The position numbers and the translations under genes are program-made. A stretch of DNA of 7,238 nt, from positions 1-7,238 of the forward strand of contig JAKSBM010000726.1 of NCBI GenBank assembly GCA_022361135.1, written 5' to 3'. Positions 1-6,026 of this stretch are shown here, one piece after another. The notes beneath the pieces were generated by a model. The model was not told the origin of the DNA. It searched no databases and saw nothing but the letters and a program-made list of their open reading frames with translations. Position 1 is the first letter of the stretch, and every line of letters begins with the position of its first letter. Origin of the DNA: Desulfobacterales bacterium (lineage in GTDB: Bacteria > Desulfobacterota > Desulfobacteria > Desulfobacterales > Desulfobacteraceae).

Positions 1-1
1 C

Positions 2-610
2 CTCTGGTGCCCCACCTGCCATTGCCGGTTTGAGGAGCGCACCAAGGCCCGGGACGACTTGCCCTTTGAGGTGGTCTCCTTTCCCCAGTATCTGGCCGGA
101 CACATGGATGAACTGAACCTGAAAGAGACGGCCGTCGGCAGCGTCACCCTCCACGATCCCTGCAAATCCGCCTACACCGGGGTGGACCTGGACGGCACCC
201 GGCAGGTGCTGGCCCAATTGCCCGGGGTGGAACTGCGGGAGATGAAACATCATGGAAAGGATGCGGCCTGCTGCGGCAGCGGAGCGGTGTGCTGGTACCC
301 GGAGGCGGCGGATGCCATGCGGGATGCCCGGCTCAAGGAAGCCTCGGAGACCGGGGCCGAGCACATGGTAACCGTCTGCCATTATTGCAACCAGGTCTTT
401 GGCAGTGGCATGGGGCGGGGGGATTTTGAGGTGGTGAATTATGTGAGCCTGGTGGCCCGGGCCATGGGGATCCAACGCCGGGACACATTCCAGGATTACA
501 TCCAATGTCAGGATGCGGATCGCATCCTGGCCGATGCCGCCCCGTGCATTGAAGCCTCTCCCTTTTCCCGGGAAGAGATCCGGGAGGCCGTGGTGCGGGT
601 CTTTCTTTGA
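2..610 (+). CDS. CCG-domain (Fe-S)-binding protein, HdrB/HdrD/GlpC type, 5'-truncated
   Basis: The frame is open from the window edge, so the N-terminus lies outside and only the last 202 residues are visible. They begin with CPTCHC, which fits the end of a first cysteine-rich (CCG) domain. A complete second CCG domain follows: DPC (C54 of the visible part), CCGSG (C90-C91) and CHYC (C126 and C129), giving the spacing C-X35-CC-X34-C-X2-C. In HdrB, HdrD and GlpC-like proteins this motif binds a non-cubane 4Fe-4S cluster or a related centre and serves thiol/disulfide or quinone-linked electron transfer. The C-terminal tail of about 60 residues has no motif I recognise. The missing upstream part probably includes the rest of the first CCG domain and perhaps a ferredoxin-like domain. 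A TTG at 59 lies inside the domain and is not a credible start. The physiological partner cannot be told from this fragment. Confidence 0.88.
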   Translation, partial: LWCPTCHCRFEERTKARDDLPFEVVSFPQYLAGHMDELNLKETAVGSVTLHDPCKSAYTGVDLDGTRQVLAQLPGVELREMKHHGKDAACCGSGAVCWYPEAADAMRDARLKEASETGAEHMVTVCHYCNQVFGSGMGRGDFEVVNYVSLVARAMGIQRRDTFQDYIQCQDADRILADAAPCIEASPFSREEIREAVVRVFL

Positions 611-693
611 GGGCGTTTAACCCGGATCCGACGGGGTTTAGAATCGTCTGTGGAAAATCCAGCTTTAAATTCCGGGCCTTGAAGATCCGTTCC

Positions 694-711
694 AACCCAA
701 ATATTTGGGTT
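694..711. repeat. Perfect 18-bp palindrome between convergent genes
   Basis: AACCCAAATATTTGGGTT equals its own reverse complement. It lies between the stop of the Fe-S protein gene (610) and the 3' end of the diguanylate cyclase gene, overlapping the cyclase TAA stop (710-712). As RNA it could fold into a 7-bp stem with an ATAT loop on either strand, so a weak bidirectional terminator is possible. Neither side has a T-tract. A protein-binding site is the alternative. Confidence 0.5.
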
Positions 712-1807
712 AGGGTGTGGACCATCCCAGGACATCGGCCTTGGGCTTCATGGGTTGGGGGATCTTGGGGCTGAAAATCTTGATGAGACCGGGCATCACC
801 GTATTCCGTCCGTTGACCTTGGCCTTGTAAAGCATGGTGTCGGCCTCTTCAATGAGGTGGGCGATGTCGGCATTGGGAACGAGTTCACTGACCCCGAAGC
901 TGGCCGTGACTTTGATCACCTTGCCGTGGTGGCGGACGGGGAGGGCGGCAATTTTTTCCCGGAGGCGGTCGGCCAATTCCATGGCCTTGGCTTTGTCGGT
1001 TTCCGGGAGGATGGCGATGAATTCTTCTCCCCCGTAACGGGCCAGGATATCCCCCTTGCGCATGTTGCGACTCACCAGGGCGGCCACTTCCTTGAGGACC
1101 TGGTCTCCTCCCAAATGCCCATAGGTGTCGTTGACCTTTTTAAAGTGGTCCAGGTCAAACATGAAGACCGAAAGCTTGCTCTTGTGGCGGGTGGCCGAGG
1201 CCACGTGGCGGCGGATCTGGTTTTCGAATTCCCGGCGGTTATAGGCCCCGGTCAGGGGGTCCACCACGGCGGCGTCCTTGAGGGTTTCGATTTCCAATTG
1301 CTTGGACAGGGCCGTGGCACAGGCTTGGAGGAGCAGGGCAATGGTTTCATCCTGGAAGGGGTGGGCTGCGCTGCGGGGCATCATATAGAGCCGTGCCCGG
1401 CAATTGGCCTCGTCCATTTCATAGAAGATGAGGTCGTCCATTTCAAAATCGGGATAGGCTTCGTCCGTGGCAAAATTATGGTTCAGGTAGTTGATGTTAT
1501 CGGCGCTGCGGATGTCGAAGTCCTGGCAGATGATTTCTTCCATGGATTTCTTGTACATCCGGGGATCCAGCCACACATCCACGCCTTCCTTCTGGCGGAC
1601 CACAAAGGCAAAGAGACGGTAGTCGAACAATTCCTTGAGGCAGAGGGCCATCTCGTTGATGATTTCCGTGGACGTGTCCTTATTGTTCAGGGCCAGGATG
1701 TGGCGACTCAGGGTGACCTGGTCTGCCTGGCGGGATACGGCCTGGCTGAACAGGGCTGAGAATGCGGTCAAAGCCCGGTGGGATATTTTTTCAAATGCCT
1801 GTTTCAT
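710..1807 (-). CDS. Diguanylate cyclase (GGDEF) with N-terminal sensor region
   Basis: A 365-residue protein with a C-terminal GGDEF domain that makes c-di-GMP from two GTP. Visible hallmarks are DPLTGAYNRREF (from about residue 183), FDLDHFKKVNDTYGH (about 217-231), the active-site GGEEF at 259-263, and RKGD at 250-253, exactly five residues before GGEEF. RKGD matches the RxxD inhibitory I-site, so both catalysis and product inhibition should work. Residues 1-175 contain no TM segment or signal peptide and look like a cytoplasmic GAF-like sensor, though I cannot name its ligand. A tail of about 25 residues follows the domain. I chose ATG at 1807 because GAGGAG lies four bases upstream of it on the minus strand. 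The longer ATG at 1867 falls inside a sigma-54 promoter. The gene is transcribed toward the Fe-S protein gene, and a separate promoter and upstream hairpin isolate it from the HD gene. Confidence 0.93.
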   Translation of the reverse strand: MKQAFEKISHRALTAFSALFSQAVSRQADQVTLSRHILALNNKDTSTEIINEMALCLKELFDYRLFAFVVRQKEGVDVWLDPRMYKKSMEEIICQDFDIRSADNINYLNHNFATDEAYPDFEMDDLIFYEMDEANCRARLYMMPRSAAHPFQDETIALLLQACATALSKQLEIETLKDAAVVDPLTGAYNRREFENQIRRHVASATRHKSKLSVFMFDLDHFKKVNDTYGHLGGDQVLKEVAALVSRNMRKGDILARYGGEEFIAILPETDKAKAMELADRLREKIAALPVRHHGKVIKVTASFGVSELVPNADIAHLIEEADTMLYKAKVNGRNTVMPGLIKIFSPKIPQPMKPKADVLGWSTP

Positions 1808-1850
1808 GACACTCCTCATGGCGTTGGTTTCCGGCGATGGGAAGATAACT

Positions 1851-1866
1851 TGCAATCGGTATGCCA
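1851..1866 (-). promoter_or_regulatory. Sigma-54 (-24/-12) promoter of the diguanylate cyclase gene
   Basis: On the minus strand this reads TGGCATACCGATTGCA, which fits every defined position of the consensus TGGCAYRN4TTGCW. GG and GC are separated by exactly 10 bases. The expected transcription start is near 1840, giving a leader of about 33 nt before the ATG at 1807. RpoN promoters need an AAA+ enhancer-binding protein. The short inverted repeat at 1923-1937 (CCGGT, 5-base spacer, ACCGG), roughly 60-70 bp upstream, could be part of an activator site, but that is speculation. Confidence 0.75.
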
Positions 1867-2003
1867 TTAAACGGCTGTTTGGGAATGTCGAGGAAATCTG
1901 GCGACTTAGCTTCGGTGTGTGTCCGGTGTGAGACCGGCAGGGGGAAAAAACTGCATGGGAAATTGCCGGTGGCCGTCAAGGGGGTGACGGGAAGGGAAAT
2001 GCC

Positions 2004-2033
2004 GGTCCCCGGGGAAAAAATTGCCCGGGGACC
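2004..2033 (-). terminator. Strong hairpin after the HD-domain gene, probable terminator
   Basis: GGTCCCCGGG (2004-2013) and CCCGGGGACC (2024-2033) form a perfect 10-bp GC-rich stem around a 10-base loop. It starts 15 bases past the TAA of the HD gene. Read on the minus strand, the bases after the stem are GGCATTTCCC, so there is no classical U-tract. It may therefore act as an imperfect intrinsic terminator or an mRNA-stabilising hairpin. It separates the HD gene from the sigma-54-driven cyclase gene. The rest of 1867-2003 shows no convincing ORF or riboswitch. Confidence 0.55.
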
Positions 2034-2048
2034 AATGAAAATTCCTTT

Positions 2049-2627
2049 TTATACCTGGCCCTTGAGGCCGATTTCTTCGGCCACCGGGCGCATGCCCATG
2101 ATGACCTCGGTGATGAGTTCCCCCAGTTCCATGTCCAGGAGTTCACATCCCTTTAATATGACGTTGCGGTCCACACCGGCGGCAAAGGCCTTGCTTTTGA
2201 ACTTTTTCTTCACCGATTTGGCCTTGATATCCAGGATGCTTTTGGAGGGCCGAACCAGGGCGGCGCTGGCCACCAGGCCGGTGAGCTCATCCACGGCGTA
2301 GAGGGTCTTTTCCATAAGGCTTAGGGGTTCCACATCGGCGCACAACCCCCAGCCGTGGCTGACCACGGCCCGGATGTATTCTTCCGGCCATTGGTTTTCT
2401 TCAAATATTTCAACGCATTTTTTGCAATGCTGGTCCGGGTACATTTCATAATCCAGATCATGGACCAAGCCGATGATCTTCCATTTTTCCACATCCCGGC
2501 CGAATTTTTCTGCGAAATGGCCCATGACCGCTTCCACGGCCAGGGCATGGCGAATGAGTCCATCGGTTTTAGTATATTGTCTCAGCAGGTTGAAAGCCGC
2601 TTGCCTATCGGGTATATAGTGGGACAT
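2049..2627 (-). CDS. HD-domain phosphohydrolase family protein
   Basis: A 192-residue soluble protein with the ordered metal-ligand pattern of the HD superfamily: H27 (LIRHALAVE), H56-D57 (GLVHDLDYE), H91 (VVSHGWG) and D113 (AVDELTGL). HD proteins hydrolyse phosphate esters, often nucleotides, but nothing here identifies the substrate. It is not an HD-GYP c-di-GMP phosphodiesterase, because the GYP signature is absent and the domain is too small. I chose ATG at 2627 because AAGGAG sits six bases upstream on the minus strand. An ATG 39 bases further upstream overlaps the likely -10 box and has no such site. The gene diverges from the histidine kinase gene across 82 bp and ends at a strong hairpin, so it is probably monocistronic. 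A link to c-di-GMP signalling rests only on adjacency to the cyclase. Confidence 0.85.
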   Translation of the reverse strand: MSHYIPDRQAAFNLLRQYTKTDGLIRHALAVEAVMGHFAEKFGRDVEKWKIIGLVHDLDYEMYPDQHCKKCVEIFEENQWPEEYIRAVVSHGWGLCADVEPLSLMEKTLYAVDELTGLVASAALVRPSKSILDIKAKSVKKKFKSKAFAAGVDRNVILKGCELLDMELGELITEVIMGMRPVAEEIGLKGQV

Positions 2628-2641
2628 TGCAGACTCCTTTG

Positions 2642-2648
2642 TATAATA
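2642..2648. promoter_or_regulatory. Overlapping divergent -10 elements of the HD and kinase genes
   Basis: The plus strand holds a perfect TATAAT at 2642-2647, about 63 bp before the kinase ATG. The minus strand holds TATTAT at 2648-2643, about 16 bases before the HD gene's start codon. Neither has a recognisable -35 hexamer at 16-18 bp. The two could not easily be occupied by polymerase at once, which would make the genes reciprocally expressed. Both calls are tentative. Confidence 0.35.
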
Positions 2649-2709
2649 TGGATGGCGTTTTCCCAAATTGAATTAGCGGTAAATCCCGCGAAAGTCAACG
2701 GATGTATCT

Positions 2710-4542
2710 ATGACTCCCAATCCAATTGAAGCGGCCCGGAAATGGAATGCCGGCATTAAGTTTCCCCTGGTTCGACGTCAGCATCTCTTTAACAGACTCC
2801 TCGTCGGCCTTGTGGTCATGTGTTTTTTTTCCTATGGCGCCAATCTGTACAAGGCCTATGTTATCGGCTCCTGGGAGATGATGGCCATTTATCTTAGCTT
2901 GTTGACCTGGGTCCTGGTGGTGGCCTTTGCCCGGCGGATGCCCTTTCCCATCCGGTGCTGGATGGGCTTGCTCTGGTTTTTCATTGTGGGCTGTTATTCC
3001 TTTTTTACCACCGGGGTTCTGGGGGGCGCCTGGATTTACCTGATCTGCTTTTCGGTTTTCGGAGTGATCTTTTGGGGTGCCTGGGCCGGTGTCATCACCC
3101 TGGGGCTCACCTTTGTGGTGGTGATTGCCGTCTGGGCCTTGAAGCTCCAATACGGGATCCAGGGCTTGTTCGACGGCAGCATTGGCTTCCTGTTGACCAT
3201 GGAACCCATTTTCACCTTCTTAGGTCTGGCCTTGCCCTATCTCTTCCTGGTGAGTTTCATCACCTTTACCCTGGCCCATATCATCGGGGCCCTGGAAGGG
3301 AACAATGAGGAAAATCAGAAGAATTTGATCCAAGCCCGCCGGGCCCTGGACGTCAAAGATGAAAAGATTCAGACGCTGGAGCGGAAACTCCGATCCCGGG
3401 ATTCCATTCGGGACCTGGGCATGATGGCCGGGCTTTCGGCCCATGATTTGAACAATCTGCTCACGGGCATGGCCACCTACCCCGATGTCCTCCTCATGGA
3501 ACCGGGGCTGTCCGACGCCACCCGGAGTGGTTTGGAAATGATCAAGTCATCGGGCAAGAGTGCTTCGGCCTTGGTTACGGACTTGCTCAACGTTTCCCGT
3601 GGGGCCAGGGCCGACCATGGGCCGGTGAATCTGAACACCGTGGTGGAACGTTACCTCCATACCGGAGATGCCGCCGATGGGCTGGCCCGTTTTCCCGGGG
3701 TGGAGATCGAGACCGATCTGGAACCGGATCTGGCCAATGTGAAGGGCTCCTATCTCCACTTGGAACAGGTGGTGATCAAGCTGTTGGCATTTGAGCTGGA
3801 GTCGGCCTCTGCATTTGGGGATCAAGGCCGGGTGATGCTTTCCACATCCAATGTCCAAATTGAAGACAAGGACGATTTGGCCGTTTCCGGTCTAAAGGCC
3901 GGAACCTATGTCTGCCTGTCCCTGTGGGACAATGGGTCCGGGCTCAGCAGTGCCGAGCAGGCCCGGATGTATGAACCCTTTTTCGTGACCAAGCGCATGG
4001 GGCGCCGGGGAACCGGTTTGGATCTGGCCCTGGTCCGTGCCACGGTGCGGGACCACCAGGGGCGGATTCGCACCCAGTCCAACGACGGGGGGACCTGTTT
4101 CAAGATTTATTTTCCCTGTTTGGAGGATGTGGAAGCCCATGACCATCTGCCCGAATCCATGGCGGAACTCCAGGGCCGGGGCCAGCGGATTCTGGTCCTG
4201 GATGACCGGGCCGACCAGCGGAAAATCGCCAGCACCATTTTAAAGAATCTGGGGTATGAGGTGGCTTCGGTGGGGGATGGCATGGACGGGGTGAATTATT
4301 TGAAACGATACCCCGTGGATCTGGTGGTGATCGATGCGGTTCTGGAATCGGGCCTTGGGGGGCGGGAAACCTTCCAGCGCATGAAGGACGTGTGTCCCGG
4401 CCTGCGGGCGGTCATGGCCTGCCAGGATCCCGAAACCCCGGACGTGGATGAAATCCTGGGCCTGGGGGCGGGGCAGGTGGTGATCAAACCCTACACCGTC
4501 TTTGATCTGGGGGCAGCGGTCCGGGCTGAGCTGCGAAGCTGA
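2710..4542 (+). CDS. Membrane hybrid histidine kinase with receiver domain (degenerate ATPase domain)
   Basis: A 610-residue protein. Residues 26-192 form about six hydrophobic segments, an integral membrane sensor with no obvious periplasmic domain. A coiled-coil-like linker (about 200-230) leads to a dimerisation/phosphoacceptor domain with H245 in SAHDLNNLLTG. The ATP-binding domain follows at about 345-470: the G1 box WDNGSG (D407) and F box YEPFF (422-426) are present. The N box reads QVVIKLLAFELESA (353-366), with K357 and F361 where the two asparagines of NLxxNA are expected. The G2 box is GTGLD (434-438) rather than GTGLG. A C-terminal receiver (about 492-608) keeps the acidic pair D498-D499, phosphoacceptor D542 and K593, but has C571 where Ser/Thr is usual. 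The protein may be a weak or inactive kinase, or act mainly through its receiver. The ATG at 2710 has only a weak GGA upstream. No cognate regulator gene is adjacent. Confidence 0.9.
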   Translation: MTPNPIEAARKWNAGIKFPLVRRQHLFNRLLVGLVVMCFFSYGANLYKAYVIGSWEMMAIYLSLLTWVLVVAFARRMPFPIRCWMGLLWFFIVGCYSFFTTGVLGGAWIYLICFSVFGVIFWGAWAGVITLGLTFVVVIAVWALKLQYGIQGLFDGSIGFLLTMEPIFTFLGLALPYLFLVSFITFTLAHIIGALEGNNEENQKNLIQARRALDVKDEKIQTLERKLRSRDSIRDLGMMAGLSAHDLNNLLTGMATYPDVLLMEPGLSDATRSGLEMIKSSGKSASALVTDLLNVSRGARADHGPVNLNTVVERYLHTGDAADGLARFPGVEIETDLEPDLANVKGSYLHLEQVVIKLLAFELESASAFGDQGRVMLSTSNVQIEDKDDLAVSGLKAGTYVCLSLWDNGSGLSSAEQARMYEPFFVTKRMGRRGTGLDLALVRATVRDHQGRIRTQSNDGGTCFKIYFPCLEDVEAHDHLPESMAELQGRGQRILVLDDRADQRKIASTILKNLGYEVASVGDGMDGVNYLKRYPVDLVVIDAVLESGLGGRETFQRMKDVCPGLRAVMACQDPETPDVDEILGLGAGQVVIKPYTVFDLGAAVRAELRS

Positions 4543-4554
4543 TTTTTCCCTGGC

Positions 4555-4572
4555 GGCCATTGAACCATGGCC
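4555..4572. terminator. Short hairpin between convergent genes, possible terminator
   Basis: GGCCAT (4555-4560), loop TGAACC, then ATGGCC (4567-4572) gives a 6-bp stem in the 53-bp gap between the kinase stop (4542) and the LPP20-like stop (4596). There is no U-tract after it on either strand, so the call is weak. A T5 run at 4543-4547 precedes it on the plus strand. Confidence 0.3.
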
Positions 4573-4595
4573 CTTTGACGGCCCGGAAAATCGGG

Positions 4596-5381
4596 TTAAG
4601 GCGTGGTTTTGGGAACCCCTTCCCCCAGGACAATGATTACCCGGCATTCCTTGAGAAAGGTGTGGCGTTCCGTGGCCTTTTCGATTTTCTGGGTGTCGGC
4701 CGTGTTGATGATGATGGCGCTGTGGTCCTTGCCCGATTTGCGCAATCCTTTGAAGATCAGGGGGAGTTGACCGATGCGGGGGGAGGTCAATGCGCTTTCC
4801 ATGGAGCAGGTATACCGGGCTACCCCTTTTTGCACGGCAAATTCCCGGCTGATGAAGACGGCGGAATAGATTTCCTGGCCCTGTTCGCTGAGGATGATGG
4901 GATAGAGGACCGGGTCAAAATCCAGTCCCCTGGCATCGATGACCAGGCCGGTGAAGGCCCCCGGCGTCAGGGATTTATCCGGTTTGACCTGGGCGGAGAT
5001 ATCCGAGATCTGCCGGATTTCCTCGGGCAGGACCAATTGGAGGAATCCGCCGAAGATGGAGGTTTCAATGGTGAGTTCCACATCCAGGGCAGAGGTGTAG
5101 TATTGGCGGATGGTCACCGCATCCCGGGCCGTGGCTTCCACACCGGCCAGGATGGTGTCCTTCCGGGCGGCATATTCCCCCACCTTTAAACGATTGTAAA
5201 TCCGAATATTTTTCAGGATATCCAATAGACAGCGATTGGCATCGGCCCGGGCGGCTCCGGGTACCCGGTCCAGGGGCAGTTCGTTCTTTTCCTGGGGGCT
5301 GGCCATGCCCCGGGCGGTGACCATGCCCGTGGTCCAGTTGATGCTGCCGTTTTTCAATGAAGGTGGCCAGTTTTCGAACAT
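4596..5381 (-). CDS. LPP20-like protein lacking a signal peptide, out of frame with mobB
   Basis: This frame gives 261 residues from an ATG at 5381. From about residue 11 (NGSINWTTGMVTARG) it resembles the mature part of LPP20-like envelope proteins of Deltaproteobacteria. It has an INW-TTG-V-A-G strand, an ADANRCLLDILKNIRI helix, a TIETSIFGG strand, then FTGLVIDARGL (143-153) and a C-terminal ECRVIIVLG (245-253). Relatives normally begin with a Sec signal peptide just before the INW region. Here the upstream frame has none, because that DNA encodes MobB in another frame. The ATG at 5381 directly abuts GGAGG, too close for good initiation, so the real start is uncertain. Possibilities are a frameshift-joined fusion with MobB, a domain stranded by a deletion, or translational coupling. 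The family's function is unknown; an envelope role is usual. The stop at 4596 faces the kinase gene. Confidence 0.6.
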   Translation of the reverse strand: MFENWPPSLKNGSINWTTGMVTARGMASPQEKNELPLDRVPGAARADANRCLLDILKNIRIYNRLKVGEYAARKDTILAGVEATARDAVTIRQYYTSALDVELTIETSIFGGFLQLVLPEEIRQISDISAQVKPDKSLTPGAFTGLVIDARGLDFDPVLYPIILSEQGQEIYSAVFISREFAVQKGVARYTCSMESALTSPRIGQLPLIFKGLRKSGKDHSAIIINTADTQKIEKATERHTFLKECRVIIVLGEGVPKTTP

Positions 5382-5829
5382 CCTCCAGGCCAAATACGGG
5401 CACCTGGTCCGGCTGGTGGTCCGAGTCGGTGACAAAGGCGATGAGCCGGGGGTCCTCCAGGCAGAGGGGATGGGCATGGGGGCCCTCCTTTCTGAATACT
5501 TCGATTTTGGCCAGATCCTGGCGCTTGAATCCCTCGGCCAGGATGAGGTCCATATCCGAGTGGAAATCCTGCATGCGTTGGATGTCCGGACGGTCGTCGT
5601 CCCGGACCAGGGCGGCCCGCCCATCGGTGAGAACCAAGGTGGCGGTGGCCCCGGCAGCCTTGTGGCGCTGGGAGTCCTTTCCTTTTTTGTCAAATTCAAA
5701 TCCGTCGTGGGCATGTTTCACCGAACCGATGCGATGGCCCCGACGGCTGAGTTCGGCAATGAGTTTGACCATGAGGGTGGTTTTTCCGGAGTTGGATTTT
5801 CCGACAATGGAGATGATATCTGGTGTCAT
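5065..5829 (-). CDS. mobB: Molybdopterin-guanine dinucleotide biosynthesis protein MobB, with aberrant C-terminal read-through
   Basis: Residues 1-160 are a good MobB, a P-loop GTPase that assists MobA in attaching GMP to molybdopterin for Mo/W bis-MGD enzymes such as formate dehydrogenases. The Walker A motif is GKSNSGKTT (10-18). It is followed by the family signature KHAHDGFEFDKKGKDS (38-53) with RHKAAG, then DLILAEGFK (94-102) with the Walker-B-like acidic residues and a terminal helix VRKLATFIEK. The length to that point matches normal MobB. The frame then stays open for about 94 more residues, to a stop at 5065. These are rich in H, G and P and look like the wrong frame of the LPP20-like domain, which reads +1 relative to MobB from about 5350. 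Either the stop was lost or one base differs in the A5 run (plus-strand T5 at 5350-5354). The start ATG at 5829 has a weak GAAG seven bases upstream. Confidence 0.8.
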   Translation of the reverse strand: MTPDIISIVGKSNSGKTTLMVKLIAELSRRGHRIGSVKHAHDGFEFDKKGKDSQRHKAAGATATLVLTDGRAALVRDDDRPDIQRMQDFHSDMDLILAEGFKRQDLAKIEVFRKEGPHAHPLCLEDPRLIAFVTDSDHQPDQVPVFGLEDVRKLATFIEKRQHQLDHGHGHRPGHGQPPGKERTAPGPGTRSRPGRCQSLSIGYPEKYSDLQSFKGGGICRPEGHHPGRCGSHGPGCGDHPPILHLCPGCGTHH

Positions 5830-5878
5830 GGGGTGTCTTCAAATCTGGGGTTGATATATGGGCGAAATCTTGGGGTTC

Positions 5879-5907
5879 ACCATAGTCCCGGGGGGGGAGA
5901 AAGTCAA
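5879..5907 (-). promoter_or_regulatory. Sigma-70-like promoter of mobB
   Basis: On the minus strand TTGACT (5907-5902) and TATGGT (5884-5879) are separated by exactly 17 bases. The expected start is near 5872, giving a leader of about 40 nt. The spacer contains a run of eight C on this strand (plus-strand G8 at 5890-5897), which is prone to slippage. A one-base change would alter the -35/-10 spacing. Confidence 0.6.
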
Positions 5908-5932
5908 GGATTCAGGAACTTGGGCCCGGCTT

Positions 5933-5961
5933 TTGACTTGCAAAAGCAAGTAAAGGATAGT
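5933..5961 (+). promoter_or_regulatory. Sigma-70-like promoter of the kinase/regulator operon
   Basis: TTGACT (5933-5938), a 17-base spacer and GATAGT (5956-5961) fit a sigma-70-type promoter reading toward the gene at 6027. The expected leader is about 55-60 nt. The -35 lies 25 bp from the divergent mobB -35, so the two promoters are back to back and could share an operator. Confidence 0.5.
5936..5951. repeat. Inverted repeat overlapping the plus-strand promoter, candidate operator
   Basis: ACTTGC, AAAA, GCAAGT is a perfect inverted repeat with 6-bp arms. It overlaps the end of the -35 box and the spacer of the plus-strand promoter. That position suits a repressor or autoregulator site. The HTH + PBP-like protein encoded downstream in the same operon is an obvious candidate binder, but this is inference only. 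Confidence 0.45.
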
Positions 5962-6026
5962 ATTTACCTTTCGGTATTAATTAGATAGCAAACTGTAAAA
6001 AAAAGCAAAAACTTAGGGCGAAATTG

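Noticed and set aside
755..1759. 334-codon plus-strand open frame opposite the diguanylate cyclase gene
   Set aside because: It is the antisense shadow of a well-supported GGDEF gene in GC-rich DNA. Its translation is H/G/F/D-rich with no recognisable domain.
1808..1867. Longer cyclase start at ATG 1867 (20 extra residues)
   Set aside because: That ATG lies in the -24 region of the sigma-54 promoter, and the ATG at 1807 has a proper ribosome binding site.
1808..2003. Possible c-di-GMP riboswitch or small ORF upstream of the cyclase
   Set aside because: I could not find conserved GEMM aptamer segments, only short inverted repeats. A 62-codon frame (1791-1979, minus) has no family resemblance and spans the promoter.
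2049..2627. HD-GYP c-di-GMP phosphodiesterase paired with the neighbouring cyclase
   Set aside because: The protein has HD ligands but lacks the GYP signature and the extended domain, so its substrate cannot be assigned to c-di-GMP.
5236..5988. 250-codon plus-strand frame opposite mobB
   Set aside because: It is antisense to the clear MobB P-loop and signature motifs and continues into the promoter region. It shows no domain of its own.
6024..6026. TTG start one codon before the shikimate kinase-like ATG
   Set aside because: The ATG at 6027 is the stronger start codon, and the AGGG at 6015-6018 is spaced normally for it.
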